A DNA stretch of 64,000 nucleotides from Brachybacterium fresconis (GTDB taxonomy: Bacteria > Actinomycetota > Actinomycetes > Actinomycetales > Dermabacteraceae), in the NCBI RefSeq assembly GCF_017876515.1, contig NZ_JAGIOC010000001.1:1922001-1986000 (forward strand), in the 5' to 3' direction. Below the pieces are notes generated by a model. That model ran no database searches. It was not told the DNA's origin and saw only the letters and a program-made list of their open reading frames with translations. A program made the translations under genes and the position numbers. Positions 17,419 to 27,003 of the stretch are shown here, piece by piece (the stretch's first letter is position 1; every line of letters starts with the position of its first letter).

Positions 17419-19224
17419 ATGCAGGACGCGCGGAGCGGTTCGCGTCGGCCGGAGCGGCCCGGCCGCGACCGCGGCGCCGACCCGTCGGCCGACGGGACCC
17501 CGCTGACCCTGCAGGCCTCCCCCACGGTCTCCTCGACCTCGCAGGACCCGTCGACCTCCCTGTGGGACCGGGCCTTCCCCGCCGCCTGGTGGCGGCCGGT
17601 CCTGGCCGGGAGACCGGTGACGGTGCGCGTCGAGGGCGGCGCCGCCTCCCTGCGGGGCGCCCGGAACGGCCGCGCCCTGCGACTGGGACCGATCCCGGAG
17701 GGCCGCCGTGAGCTGACCGCCGACGACCTCGAGGCCGACTGGCTCTGGATCGAGGGGGACGCGACGGCGGTGACCTGGAGCATCGCAGCCGAGGCCACCC
17801 TGCCGCCGGTGACGGTGGTGGTCCCCACCTACCGCCGCGAGGCGGATGCGAGGCGGCAGGCCGACCGCTTCGCCCGGATGGACGTCGTGACCACCGTGGT
17901 GGTGATCGACCAGGGCGGGACCCTGGCCGAGGACGCCGCGTTCACCCGGCTGTGCGCCGCCTCCGACGCGATCCGCCTGGTGTCCCAGGAGAACCTGGGG
18001 GGCTCGGGCGGATACGCCCGCGGCATGCTCGAGGCCGCCGACGACCCCGGCGCCGCCGTGCTCTTCTCCGACGACGACGCCGTCCTCAGCGAGGAATCGC
18101 TGCGACGGATGCTCACCTATCAGGCGCTGGCGGAGCGACCCACGATCCTCGGCACGCCCCTGTTCTCCTCCGTCACCCCCAGCTACCTGGTCGCCCACGC
18201 CGAGTCCGTGCGCACCGGCATCTTCCAGTGGAAGCCCGCCGACAGCCTGGGTGACGGCGTCGACCTGGCCGGGACCACCCCGGAGCAGTGGACCTTCCTC
18301 TCCCCCGCGTCCGCGGTGAACTACACCGGCTGGTGGGGCACCCTCTTCCCGCCCGGCACCGTCGCCGACCTGGGCCTGCCCGCGCCGCTGTTCCTGAAGT
18401 GGGATGACGCCGAGTACGGTCTGCGCGCCACCGCGCACGGCTACGCGCATGCGGTCCTGCCCGGGACCTCCGTGCACCATCCGCCGTGGAACGCCTACCG
18501 CACCCAGATGACGTGGACCGCGCGCGTGCTGCACCGCAACCGCCTCGCGATCGCCGCCGCCTACGGGGCCGGACGCGGCGTGATCGGCTCCTCGCTGCTG
18601 CACCAGACCAAGCACATCCTGGCCGGCCACCTGCTGACCGCCGAGCTCTGGCAGGAGGGCATCACCGCCTTCCGGGCGGGCCCCGACGCCTGGCTGGGCA
18701 GCGACCTGCGCCGCGCCCGGGCCGAGGGGGCGCAGGTCGCGGAGACCTGGCACACCGAGCACGACGTCGACGAGACCGCGACCCCGACCCGCACCACGCC
18801 ACTGCCCCTGCTGCCGGCGGTGGGGCGCGCTCTGGTGCGGATGCTGCGGCCCGATCAGCCGCCGCGGGTGGTGCTGGCCGTCGATGCCGACGCCGTGCAC
18901 TGGCGCACCACGATGGGGGCCGACACCGTGATCATCACCGAGGACGGTCGGCCGCTGACCGCGTTCACGGTGCGCGGCTCCGACGCCCGGCGCGCCCTCG
19001 TGCGCACTGCGAGCTCCCACCTCGACCTCGCCGTGAACTGGGGGCGGCTGCGCCGCCGATACCATCGGACCCTCCCGCGGCACACCACCGCCGACTCCTG
19101 GGCCGCCCTGATCGGCACGGACCGCGCCACGGGGGCGAGAACCCCGGACGACCCGATCGACCCCCCTCGCCCGATCCCCCCGACCGATCCCACCGACCCG
19201 ACCACCCCGACCAGGAGGCCGTGA
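17419..19224 (+). CDS. GlfT2-like glycosyltransferase family 2
   Basis: 601-aa enzyme resembling actinobacterial galactofuranosyltransferase GlfT2. It has an N-terminal beta-sandwich-like region (about 45-120), then a GT-A domain starting VTVVVPTYRRE. The metal-binding FSDDDA (Asp218-220) and the WDD motif in LKWDDAEYGLR are present. A helical C-terminal part follows. It probably adds galactofuranose or a related sugar to a cell-surface polymer; the acceptor is unknown. GGTGAGGAG precedes the ATG. The stop lies 2 bp before the next start, so the two form an operon that opens the teichoic acid locus. The last 30 residues are Pro/Thr/Asp-rich. Confidence 0.85.
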   Translation: MQDARSGSRRPERPGRDRGADPSADGTPLTLQASPTVSSTSQDPSTSLWDRAFPAAWWRPVLAGRPVTVRVEGGAASLRGARNGRALRLGPIPEGRRELTADDLEADWLWIEGDATAVTWSIAAEATLPPVTVVVPTYRREADARRQADRFARMDVVTTVVVIDQGGTLAEDAAFTRLCAASDAIRLVSQENLGGSGGYARGMLEAADDPGAAVLFSDDDAVLSEESLRRMLTYQALAERPTILGTPLFSSVTPSYLVAHAESVRTGIFQWKPADSLGDGVDLAGTTPEQWTFLSPASAVNYTGWWGTLFPPGTVADLGLPAPLFLKWDDAEYGLRATAHGYAHAVLPGTSVHHPPWNAYRTQMTWTARVLHRNRLAIAAAYGAGRGVIGSSLLHQTKHILAGHLLTAELWQEGITAFRAGPDAWLGSDLRRARAEGAQVAETWHTEHDVDETATPTRTTPLPLLPAVGRALVRMLRPDQPPRVVLAVDADAVHWRTTMGADTVIITEDGRPLTAFTVRGSDARRALVRTASSHLDLAVNWGRLRRRYHRTLPRHTTADSWAALIGTDRATGARTPDDPIDPPRPIPPTDPTDPTTPTRRP

Positions 19225-19226
19225 AC

Positions 19227-20477
19227 ATGCCGGCACGCGGGAACGCCCTCCGCCGCAGGGTGCGCAGCCTCGGCGGCAAGCTGCTGCGCCGCTACCGCCT
19301 GCTGCCCGGCGGGATGCCGGACGGCCTCGGGGACGACGAGGCCCTGCGCGGAGCGAGTCTGGACGGCGAGGTGGTCGTGTACTTCCCCGACACGGTCGAC
19401 AGCCTCTACCAGCTGCGCAGCTGGTACGGGCCGCTGCGCGAGCTGCACGCCGCCCAGGGCGTGACCGTCGTGTGCATGGACTCCCGCACCGCCGCGACGA
19501 TCCGCGAGGAGAGCGCGCTGCCGACGGTGACCATCGCCCTGGACGCCACGCTGGATGCGATCATCCTGCGCAGCGGCACGAAGCTGGTGCTGTACGTGAA
19601 CTTCAACCCGCTGAACACGGCGGCCCTGCGCTCCCGCTCGGCGATCCACATCTCGCTGCTGCACGGGGACTCCGACAAGGCGGTCTCGGTCTCCAACCAG
19701 GTCAAGGCCTACGACTACTCCTTCGTCGCCGGGCAGGCCGCGATCGACCGGTTGGAGCGGTACACCTCCCTGTTCGACGCGTCCGCCCGCTGCATCCCGA
19801 TCGGTCGCCCTTCGCTGGACACCGACTCGGTGCCCCGCAGCCCCGGCTCCCCCGATCGCCCGGTGGTGCTCTATGCGCCGACCTGGGAGGGCGGCCAGGC
19901 CTCCGTCGGGTACTGCTCCCTGCTCACCCACGCGGAGCCGACGGTGGCCTCGCTGGTCCGGGCCGGCCTCGCCGTCATCTACCGCCCCCACCCGCTCACC
20001 GGGGTGCGGGTGCCCGAGTACGGGGAGGCCGACGCCGCCCTGCGCGCACAGGTGGAGGCCGCCGGCTCCCTGGTGAGCACGGACCGCCCCCTGCAGCAGG
20101 ACTTCGCCGACGCGGATCTGCTGCTGTGCGACGTCTCCGCCGTGGCGAACGACTGGCTGCCCACGGGCCGGCCGCTGATCATCACCCGCTCCACCGATCC
20201 GCAGGCGCACGACGCCGGCACCGAGCTGCTCGGCGTGGTGCCGCGCCTGGCCGCAGCGGACGCGGACGACGCCGGAGCGACAGCGCGGGCGCTGATCGAG
20301 CACGACCCGCTGCTGGAGAAGCGGATCGAGCTGACCGAGTACTACCTCGGGGACACCACCCCCGGGGCCTCCCTGCAGCGGTTCCTGGACGCCTGCCGCC
20401 ACCTGGCCGCCCGCCGGGACGAGCTGTGGAGCCGGATCCAGGAGAACGAGGGGATCACCTCCCCCGATCCGAGCTGA
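19227..20477 (+). CDS. CDP-glycerol glycerophosphotransferase family (TagF/TagB-like)
   Basis: 416-aa peripheral membrane polymerase-type enzyme that transfers polyol-phosphate from CDP-glycerol or CDP-ribitol to a teichoic acid chain. A strongly basic N-terminus fits membrane attachment. Family motifs: LLHGDSDKAVS, YAPTWEGG, YRPHPLTG with the catalytic His-Pro, and CDVSAVANDWL. The ATG at 19227 has AGGAGG 8 nt upstream; the in-frame GTG at 19221 is too close to the SD. With a TarI-like enzyme directly downstream, ribitol-phosphate is a plausible substrate, but this is inference. Confidence 0.85.
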   Translation: MPARGNALRRRVRSLGGKLLRRYRLLPGGMPDGLGDDEALRGASLDGEVVVYFPDTVDSLYQLRSWYGPLRELHAAQGVTVVCMDSRTAATIREESALPTVTIALDATLDAIILRSGTKLVLYVNFNPLNTAALRSRSAIHISLLHGDSDKAVSVSNQVKAYDYSFVAGQAAIDRLERYTSLFDASARCIPIGRPSLDTDSVPRSPGSPDRPVVLYAPTWEGGQASVGYCSLLTHAEPTVASLVRAGLAVIYRPHPLTGVRVPEYGEADAALRAQVEAAGSLVSTDRPLQQDFADADLLLCDVSAVANDWLPTGRPLIITRSTDPQAHDAGTELLGVVPRLAAADADDAGATARALIEHDPLLEKRIELTEYYLGDTTPGASLQRFLDACRHLAARRDELWSRIQENEGITSPDPS

Positions 20478-20545
20478 GCCGGCCGCCGGCGGTGAGGGAT
20501 GACTCGCGCTCCCGCGTGCCGACCGGAAAACCCACCGCGGGCTTG

Positions 20546-20551
20546 TACAGT
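20546..20551 (+). promoter_or_regulatory. -10 box TACAGT upstream of tarI-like gene
   Basis: TACAGT about 113 nt before the tarI-like ATG. The leader contains a CACGGG...CCCGTG inverted repeat. Confidence 0.4.
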
Positions 20552-20663
20552 GAACGCCACGGGCCGTCCCGGTGACAGCCCCGTGAACTCGACGGATGCG
20601 GGCCTGTGACCAGGCGACTCGTCGCCTGTGGGCAGACCCGCCAGCCCGCACGAAGGAACCCAT

Positions 20664-21350
20664 ATGTACTCACTCATCCTCCTCAACGGTGGGATAGGCG
20701 CTCGCACCGGTGCGAGTCAGCCGAAACAGCTCCTCAAGCTCCGAGGGATACCGATCCTGGTGTACGCGCTCGTCACCGCAGATCGGGTCGAGCAGATCTC
20801 GCAGATCGTGGTGAACTACCCGCCCGATTGGCGCGATCAGGTCGAGGAGGTCCTCGAGGCCTACGCGATCTCGACCCCGGTCACGCTGGTGGAGGCCGGA
20901 GATTCCCGGCACTCCTCGGTCGCCGCGATGCTTCCGCACTGCACCAACGACGACGTGATCATCCACGAGTCGGCTCGCCCCCTGGTGCGGACCTCCGACT
21001 TCCAGCGGCTGATCGACTCGCAGCACCGCAACGTCTCGCTGATGTCCGAGATCTCCTTCACGGTCGCTCCCGTGGACCCGGAGACCTCCGCGGTCACCGG
21101 CTCCCTCGAGCGCGACCGGCTGCGCAACGTGCAGCTGCCGCAGAAGTTCTCGAAGTCCGATCTGCAGGACGCGCACTCGCGGGCCCTGGAGCAGAGGACC
21201 GAATACACCGAGGACGCCACGCTGGTCGCCGACAGCGGGTTCCCCGTCCACTTCGTGGATGGATCGGACCGCAACTTCAAGGTCACCACCAGCACCGATC
21301 TGAAGATGGCAGGATTCCTCCTGCGACCCGAGGAGGACGACGATGAGTAA
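20664..21350 (+). CDS. tarI: D-ribitol-5-phosphate cytidylyltransferase (TarI/IspD family)
   Basis: 228-aa IspD-like nucleotidyltransferase. The N-terminal signature GGIGARTGASQPKQ binds CTP, and the domain runs to the end of the protein. Actinobacterial isoprenoid IspD is possible, but the context points to teichoic acid: a TagF-like gene upstream and an overlapping SDR downstream, the same two domains that make CDP-ribitol in Haemophilus Bcs1/Acs1. The ATG has AAGGAA upstream at normal distance. It overlaps the SDR start by 8 bp, indicating translational coupling. Confidence 0.85.
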   Translation: MYSLILLNGGIGARTGASQPKQLLKLRGIPILVYALVTADRVEQISQIVVNYPPDWRDQVEEVLEAYAISTPVTLVEAGDSRHSSVAAMLPHCTNDDVIIHESARPLVRTSDFQRLIDSQHRNVSLMSEISFTVAPVDPETSAVTGSLERDRLRNVQLPQKFSKSDLQDAHSRALEQRTEYTEDATLVADSGFPVHFVDGSDRNFKVTTSTDLKMAGFLLRPEEDDDE

Positions 21351-22050
21351 GACCGCGCTCGTCACCGGAGCATCGCGAGGCATCGGCCTCGAGACCACCC
21401 GTCGCTTCATCCTCAACAACGACGACATCACCACCGTGGTGATGTGCGCGCGTGACTCCGAGGACTTCGACCACAACGTCGCCGAGCTCGAGAAGGAGCT
21501 GCCCATCGGGCGCCGGATCGTGCCGATCAAGGTCGACGTGGGCGACCGCCCGGCCCTGAAGGCGGCGATCGAGCAGGCCCACGACACGGTCGGCAACATA
21601 GACGTGCTGGTCAACAACGCCGGATACACCAATCCGGTGCCGCTGCAGCAGGTCGACATGGACGACTTCGAGAAGACGATCAACGTGAACCTCTACGGTC
21701 CGTTCACGATCGTCCAGACACTGCTGAACCGGGGCAACACCTTCGGCCTCATCGTCAACATCGCCTCGACCGCGGGCATCAACGGCCGCTCCGGCTGGCT
21801 CACGTACTCGGCCTCGAAGGCCGCCGTGATCAACATGAGCCAGGTGATGCGCGAGGAGCTGTCGATCTACGGCACGCGCGTCGTGTGCCTCTCCCCCGGA
21901 CGCACGGCGACGGATCTGCGCAAGACCCTCGCCCCGGACGAGGATCCGAGCACGATCATGCAGCCCGAGCACGTCGCCCAGGTCATCAACACGATGTCCT
22001 CCCCGGTGGGTCGCTTCATCGATTCGGAGAACATCGTCGTGCGTCAATGA
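21343..22050 (+). CDS. Short-chain dehydrogenase, probable ribulose-5-phosphate reductase partner of TarI
   Basis: 235-aa classical SDR: TGASRGIG cofactor motif at 8-15, NNAG, a catalytic Ser in ASTAG, and the YSASK active site. Coupled by an 8-bp overlap to the TarI-like gene, with GAGGAGG just upstream. In Haemophilus the Bcs1/Acs1 fusion joins IspD and SDR domains to reduce ribulose-5-phosphate and make CDP-ribitol. This pair looks like the unfused version. Substrate assignment is by context only. Confidence 0.82.
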   Translation: MSKTALVTGASRGIGLETTRRFILNNDDITTVVMCARDSEDFDHNVAELEKELPIGRRIVPIKVDVGDRPALKAAIEQAHDTVGNIDVLVNNAGYTNPVPLQQVDMDDFEKTINVNLYGPFTIVQTLLNRGNTFGLIVNIASTAGINGRSGWLTYSASKAAVINMSQVMREELSIYGTRVVCLSPGRTATDLRKTLAPDEDPSTIMQPEHVAQVINTMSSPVGRFIDSENIVVRQ

Positions 22051-22072
22051 CTCCGACGCGTTCCTGATGACA

Positions 22073-22107
22073 GCAGGGCCCGTGCACCGGTGGTGCACGG
22101 GCCCTGC
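22073..22107. terminator. Bidirectional terminator between teichoic acid half-operons
   Basis: Perfect 16-bp stem (22073-22088 with 22092-22107) and a 3-nt loop, lying between the convergent SDR and TagH-like genes. Confidence 0.85.
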
Positions 22108-22151
22108 TGCCGTCCGGGCTGCTGTCCGGAGGTCACATCGGCCGCGGAGCC

Positions 22152-23039
22152 TCAGCCCACCTTCTTGGCCGCCGCGGCGCTCTTCTTCCGCTGCGCGTTC
22201 CGTGCGTGGACGTACTCCTTGTACGCCTGGCACACCTCCCGCGAGCCGCCGTCCATCACGAGCCGGCCCTCATGGACCCACAGCACGCGCGTGCACATGC
22301 TCTGGACCGTCGCGAGCGAGTGGCTGACCAGGAACACGGTGCCGGCGGACTGCCGGATCTCGTCCATCCGGGCCTTGCTCTTGGCGCGGAAGTGGGCATC
22401 GCCGGTGGCCAGCGCCTCGTCGATCATGAGGATGTCCGGGACCGCCGAGGCGGAGATGGCGAAGCGCAGCCGCGCACCCATGCCGGAGGAATAGGACTTC
22501 ATCGGCAGGTTCACGAAGTCGCCGATCTCCGCGAAGTCGACGATCTCCTGATACTTCTCCCGGGTCTCCTCGAGGGTCAGTCCGTTGGCGAGCGCGCCGA
22601 TCATGATGTTGCGCTCCCCGGTGAGGTCCTTCATGAGCACCGCGTTCACGCCGAGCAGCGACGGGTTGCTGGCCACGTGCACCGTTCCCGCCGCCGGCGG
22701 CACGAGCCCGGCGATGGCCCGCAGCAGGGTCGACTTGCCCGAGCCGTTCACCCCGATGATGCCGATGGCCTCACCGTGGCGGGCGGCGAAGGAGACCCCC
22801 TTGATCGCCTTGACCTCGCGAACGGGCGGATCCGCGGCCCCCCGGCGCGCCAGGCGTCCCAGCAGGCCGGACTTCCGCCCCGGTCCGTGCCCGACCTTCT
22901 TCGCGCCGAAGACGCGATAGGACACGTGCAGGTCGTTGACCAGCAGGGAGAGCTGGTCCGAGGGGATCTCCTCGGGCGGAGTCGCGTCGAGGTCCTCCGG
23001 ATCGATCTCGAAGTCGATCTCGTCATGGGTATCAGTCAC
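22152..23039 (-). CDS. tagH: Teichoic acid/polysaccharide export ABC ATPase (TagH-like)
   Basis: 295-aa ATPase of the wall teichoic acid/O-antigen exporter family. An acidic N-terminus precedes the domain. Walker A is GVNGSGKST, the signature is the exporter-type YSSGMGARL instead of LSGGQ, and Walker B is ILMIDEALATGD. The C-terminus is Lys/Ala-rich. The start overlaps the end of the permease gene by 8 bp, as in tagGH. Together they flip the lipid-linked polymer across the membrane. Confidence 0.92.
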   Translation of the reverse strand: MTDTHDEIDFEIDPEDLDATPPEEIPSDQLSLLVNDLHVSYRVFGAKKVGHGPGRKSGLLGRLARRGAADPPVREVKAIKGVSFAARHGEAIGIIGVNGSGKSTLLRAIAGLVPPAAGTVHVASNPSLLGVNAVLMKDLTGERNIMIGALANGLTLEETREKYQEIVDFAEIGDFVNLPMKSYSSGMGARLRFAISASAVPDILMIDEALATGDAHFRAKSKARMDEIRQSAGTVFLVSHSLATVQSMCTRVLWVHEGRLVMDGGSREVCQAYKEYVHARNAQRKKSAAAAKKVG

Positions 23040-23979
23040 GTCCGTATCGCTCCTCTCCGCTCCAGAACACCAGGAATCCGATGACGCTGAACAGCACGGC
23101 CCAGATCACCCCGAACAGCCACATCGTGGCGTCGGGCGTGTAGGCCGGCTCATTCAGCAACGAGGATCGCACCAGGTAGAGGTACACGGCCACGGGTTGG
23201 TACTCCAGGATCCACCCCCAGCTGAAGACGCCCACGACCCTCTCCATCGAGAAGATCACGCCGGAGGCGTACATCAGGATCCGCATGAAGTGCGGCAGCA
23301 GGTTGTCGAGGTCCGGCGTCATGGCGACCCACCGGGCCACCATGAACGCGCAGCCCGTCGAGAAGATCCACATCAGGATGACCGCCGGGAACAGCAGCAG
23401 CCAGTACCAGTCGATCGTGACCTTCCCTGCGATGGGCAGGAACCCGGAGAGGTACGAGATCACGCACATGACCACCAGGGCCGGACCGAGGACGGTGAGC
23501 TCTGCGAGCACGCCGGCGATCGGGAGCACCGCGCGGGGGAACTGCACCGAGCGCACCAGGTTCAGGTTCTTGTTCAGCGAATGGGCGCCGGCCATGACCG
23601 AGCGCTCGAAGAAGCGGAACATGAACACCCCGACCACGATGAACGCGATCGTGTTCTCGATGCCCTGCCGGCCGATCTGCAGGAGGAACCCGAAGATCAG
23701 CACGTAGACCGAGGCGTTGATGATCGGGGAGATCAGCGTCCAGACCTGGCCCAGATAGGTGCCCTGGTTCTCGGAGTACGCCTTGGAGACGGCCATCACG
23801 CGGATGAACGAGCGGCGCTCCCACAGCTCCCGGAAGTACGCGCCCAGACGGGGGCGGACGCCGATCGCCTCGAGCCCGTTGTCCCGGACGGCGGTCTCCA
23901 CCGCGGCCGGCGCGAAGGTGCGCTCCAGCGGGGGCGGCACCGTCGGTGTCGCCTCGAGCTCTGGCTCGACGTTCGTCAA
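23032..23979 (-). CDS. tagG: Teichoic acid export ABC permease (TagG-like)
   Basis: About 315-aa ABC-2 type permease with about six transmembrane segments and the N-terminal amphipathic region RLGAYFRELWERRSFIRVMAVSKAYSENQ typical of this family. The TTG at 23979 is preferred because GGGAG lies 7 nt upstream and a TATCAT -10 box lies at 24044-24049. Longer options (ATG at 24045) add a stretch that does not look coding. Coupled to tagH. Confidence 0.88.
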   Translation of the reverse strand: MTNVEPELEATPTVPPPLERTFAPAAVETAVRDNGLEAIGVRPRLGAYFRELWERRSFIRVMAVSKAYSENQGTYLGQVWTLISPIINASVYVLIFGFLLQIGRQGIENTIAFIVVGVFMFRFFERSVMAGAHSLNKNLNLVRSVQFPRAVLPIAGVLAELTVLGPALVVMCVISYLSGFLPIAGKVTIDWYWLLLFPAVILMWIFSTGCAFMVARWVAMTPDLDNLLPHFMRILMYASGVIFSMERVVGVFSWGWILEYQPVAVYLYLVRSSLLNEPAYTPDATMWLFGVIWAVLFSVIGFLVFWSGEERYGRD

Positions 23980-24043
23980 GACGCTGCTCCCATCTCGCCG
24001 AGGGCAATTGCTTCGCGGCCGTACGGTCCTCGGGCTGTCGTTC

Positions 24044-24049
24044 ATGATA
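24044..24049 (-). promoter_or_regulatory. -10 box TATCAT for tagGH
   Basis: TATCAT on the minus strand would give a leader of about 60 nt before the TTG start with its SD. Confidence 0.4.
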
Positions 24050-24178
24050 GCGACGGGGGAGGTCCACGTCCGGGACCCCCGCCGTTCACGAGGACCCACT
24101 GTACGGCGATGCACCCTCACGGCACAGACGCGGTGACGCACGCCCCCTGACCACGGTCCGGCCGGCACAGCGACACCT

Positions 24179-24985
24179 TCAGATGTCCCGCAGCGCCCGC
24201 GTCAGACCCTCCTGCAGGTCGTACAGGCCGACGGGCTCGGCGTAGCCGTCGATCACGGCGTCGACGACCGCGCGCAGGGACTGCGGGCCCCCGGTCGGCA
24301 CCGTGTACTCGCGGTAGCGATCCGCGACCGGGTAGGCCGAGTAGTAGTCGTGGAACTTGTACAGCCCGCCCTTGAGTCGGTCGCCGAGGCGGATGTGCGC
24401 GTTCGGCACGCCCAGGGCATCCGAGAAGATCAGCCCGTGCAGGCTCGAGGAGATCACGGCGTCGCAGGCGGCGATCTCCCGGGCGACCTCCTGCGGGGTC
24501 CACGCCACATCGATCACTCGGACGCCGGAGCCCAGCGCTCGCATCTGCTCGATCACCGGCGAGGAGACGTCGTGGTAGTGCGGGATCACCCCGAGGCTGT
24601 AGCGCTTCTTCACGGCACCGTCCACCAGCAGCGGGGCCAGGATCCCGGGGTCCCCCAGGGCGATCTCACGGGGGGAGAGGTTCTCCACCCGGGCGAGGGT
24701 CGACCGGCCCCGCACCGCGAGCGCGTCGAGACGGGCGGGCTCTTCCTCGTCCGCCGCGGCCCGGATGAATCCGCTGCCCCAGATGCGGGGCTGGTTCTGC
24801 TTCTGGCGGCGCAGGATCATCTGCACCACCGAGCCGGCGCCGACCAGGTCGCACGACTCCGGTGCTGACCAGGTGACCCGCCGACCTGTGAGGCGCTCGA
24901 CCAGCGGCGGGGTGAGCTCGTCACCGAAGTTCAGCCGGTGAGGGTACTTCCAGCGCCACCAGAAGGTCTTGATCGGGGCGCTCAT
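24179..24985 (-). CDS. Polysaccharide pyruvyl transferase family protein
   Basis: 268-aa protein of the polysaccharide pyruvyltransferase fold. Diagnostic blocks: NFGDELTPPLVERLTGR near the N-terminus, IWGSGFIR, VRGRSTLARV, LGDPGILAPLLV and the C-terminal SSSLHGLIFSDALGVPN. The family adds pyruvyl ketals (from PEP) to surface sugars. The exact acceptor is unknown, probably a sugar of the locally made glycopolymer. The ATG overlaps the stop of the upstream GT2 gene (ATGA), so it is in that operon. Confidence 0.85.
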   Translation of the reverse strand: MSAPIKTFWWRWKYPHRLNFGDELTPPLVERLTGRRVTWSAPESCDLVGAGSVVQMILRRQKQNQPRIWGSGFIRAAADEEEPARLDALAVRGRSTLARVENLSPREIALGDPGILAPLLVDGAVKKRYSLGVIPHYHDVSSPVIEQMRALGSGVRVIDVAWTPQEVAREIAACDAVISSSLHGLIFSDALGVPNAHIRLGDRLKGGLYKFHDYYSAYPVADRYREYTVPTGGPQSLRAVVDAVIDGYAEPVGLYDLQEGLTRALRDI

Positions 24986-27003
24986 GAGCGCCGGTCCCGA
25001 AGACGACGAGCGGCGCGGACCAGCGCGGGACCGAGGACGGGGACCGCGCCGACCTTCGACGCTGCCCGCTCCCGCACCGCCCACAGCCGCTCGGAGCGGG
25101 TCCGCGGGTCAAACGTCGGCAGGGGCATCCGGTTGCGGCCGCTGTCGCCCGGGGCGGTGACGCGTAGTGCGCCATCCTCGTCGAGCGACAGACCGAACCC
25201 GGCGGCACGGGCGGGCCAGAACTCGGTGCCGCTGGCCCGCAGGGGTGTCTTCGCGTCGCCGAGCACGGCGCTGACGGCAACCGTTGCGCCGACCATCTGC
25301 GCGGTCAAGGGCAGGCGCAGCCCGATCAGACGCTCGCCGAGGCGAACTGCCGGGAGGAGCTGCCGACCGCCATGCTGGTGCACGCCCTCCAGGTGGCCGA
25401 AGTACTCGTCCTGAGGGGTCGGCTCGCTGGTGGTCTCCACGAGCATCACCGCCCGGCCGTTCTCGTCGAGCGTGAATCCGACCGCTCGGGCTCCTGCCAG
25501 CTTGCGGTGCATCACGCCGCCCTGGTCGATGGACAGGTTCCCGTGCCCCTGCGTGAAGTAGGCGATCACGCGGTCCTGAGGGGTGGGATCATCGGCGAGG
25601 TTGGTCTCGCCTTCGGGCTCGATCGTGCGCGCCCGGTCGGAGCCGAGGCGGATCGTCTTCTCGAACTCGCCGAACCGGACCGCGACGACGACGTCCCACA
25701 CCCCACGATCCAGGCCGTCGTGCTCGGCGCCGACGGCGAACGTCGACGCGCCCGGCGTGAGGTCCTCGGAGACGATCCGGAAATCTGCGATCTCCTCGTC
25801 GTTGCGTTTGCGGGCCCGCAGCATGATCGAGTCCGGGGCGCCGTCGAGATCGGGGATGCGGACAGTCGCGGCGATCATTACCCGCCGACCATCGATCCTC
25901 ACGTCCTCAAGCCTGCAGAGCATCCTGGGCGCGTCGACGACGAGCTCATCGGGCGGGACCAGATGAGCGACGCTCTCCGGCAGGTGACGCCGGAATGCAC
26001 CGTCGCTATAGGTGAGCCGGCGGGTCGGCTTCCCGGCGAGGTAGGAGGAGTAGGCCTGCAGACCGTCGAGGTCACCCGCCATCAGCAGATCCATCTCGGA
26101 ACGGATGTCGTCCTCGATGACGCGGCGCACGCCCTCGGTGTAGAGGTGACCCACCCGGGAGCGGAATAGCTCGCCAAGCCGCTCCTGCTCCGCACGCTCC
26201 ACGCCCTGCCAGCGGGAGTCGAGCGCACGCTTCATGGTCCAACCCATCGGACGTTTTAGCAGCGCATCGCGGCTCTCGCCCGGCTCCGTGTACTGCTCGA
26301 TGACCTCGCTCAGCCGCACGGCGATCATAAACTGGGACTCGGAGCTCTGCTTCACGAGCGTCAGATTGCTGCCGTCGGTCCGGTGTCGGATGACGTAGTA
26401 GTCCATGTCGGCGAGGATCGAGATCTTCCTCGCGTTCAGATAGACGGCTGCCATGAACGGCTGGTCCTCGCCGACCTTCTGATCCTCCGGGAAGCGCAGA
26501 TCGTGGCTCTCGATGACCTCGCGACGGATCAGCTTCGTAGGCCCGAGGGTGTTGAAGACCTTGTGCTCGACCAGATCGGCATCCAGGATGGTTCGACGGA
26601 ACATGGTGCTCGGGGCCTGGCGCCTGTCGGTGCTGGTCATCTTGCCGAGTACGACGTCGGAGCCCTCGGTGCGAGCGACCTCGACCATGCGGCGCAGTGC
26701 ATCGGGGGTGAGCCGATCGTCGGAGTCGAGGAAGAAGAGGAAATCTCCCCGCGCCCGGCCGATCGCGGGATTGCGTCCGCCGCCCGGGGTGCCCGAGTTC
26801 TCCTGGGTGATCACGGTGATCCGGAGATCCTCGGCCGCCAGCTCAGCAAGAACGGCGTCGCTGCCGTCGGTCGAGCCGTCGTCGACGGCCAGGATCTCCA
26901 CGGCATCACGGTCGATGGTCTGCTCGCGCACTGACTGGATCGCCTCGCGCACATAGTCCACGGAGTTGTACACCGGGATGATCACGGAGACCTGGGGAGT
27001 CAT
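24982..27003 (-). CDS. Glycosyltransferase family 2 with long C-terminal region (TarS/TarP-like)
   Basis: 673 aa. The N-terminal GT-A domain starts VSVIIPVYNSVDYV, with VDDGSTDGS and the metal-binding LDSDD motif. A helical middle (about 220-320) and two beta-rich C-terminal segments follow, the arrangement of teichoic acid glycosyltransferases such as TarS. It is paralogous to the gene at 29070, with the same order of motifs through the GEDQP/GSDQP block. GAGG lies about 6 nt before the ATG. It probably glycosylates polyol-phosphate units; the sugar is unknown. Confidence 0.85.
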   Translation of the reverse strand: MTPQVSVIIPVYNSVDYVREAIQSVREQTIDRDAVEILAVDDGSTDGSDAVLAELAAEDLRITVITQENSGTPGGGRNPAIGRARGDFLFFLDSDDRLTPDALRRMVEVARTEGSDVVLGKMTSTDRRQAPSTMFRRTILDADLVEHKVFNTLGPTKLIRREVIESHDLRFPEDQKVGEDQPFMAAVYLNARKISILADMDYYVIRHRTDGSNLTLVKQSSESQFMIAVRLSEVIEQYTEPGESRDALLKRPMGWTMKRALDSRWQGVERAEQERLGELFRSRVGHLYTEGVRRVIEDDIRSEMDLLMAGDLDGLQAYSSYLAGKPTRRLTYSDGAFRRHLPESVAHLVPPDELVVDAPRMLCRLEDVRIDGRRVMIAATVRIPDLDGAPDSIMLRARKRNDEEIADFRIVSEDLTPGASTFAVGAEHDGLDRGVWDVVVAVRFGEFEKTIRLGSDRARTIEPEGETNLADDPTPQDRVIAYFTQGHGNLSIDQGGVMHRKLAGARAVGFTLDENGRAVMLVETTSEPTPQDEYFGHLEGVHQHGGRQLLPAVRLGERLIGLRLPLTAQMVGATVAVSAVLGDAKTPLRASGTEFWPARAAGFGLSLDEDGALRVTAPGDSGRNRMPLPTFDPRTRSERLWAVRERAASKVGAVPVLGPALVRAARRLRDRRS

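Noticed and set aside
23980-24168. N-terminal extension of the TagG-like permease
   Set aside because: The segment is Arg/Pro-rich, non-family and without SD; TTG at 23979 has a good SD.
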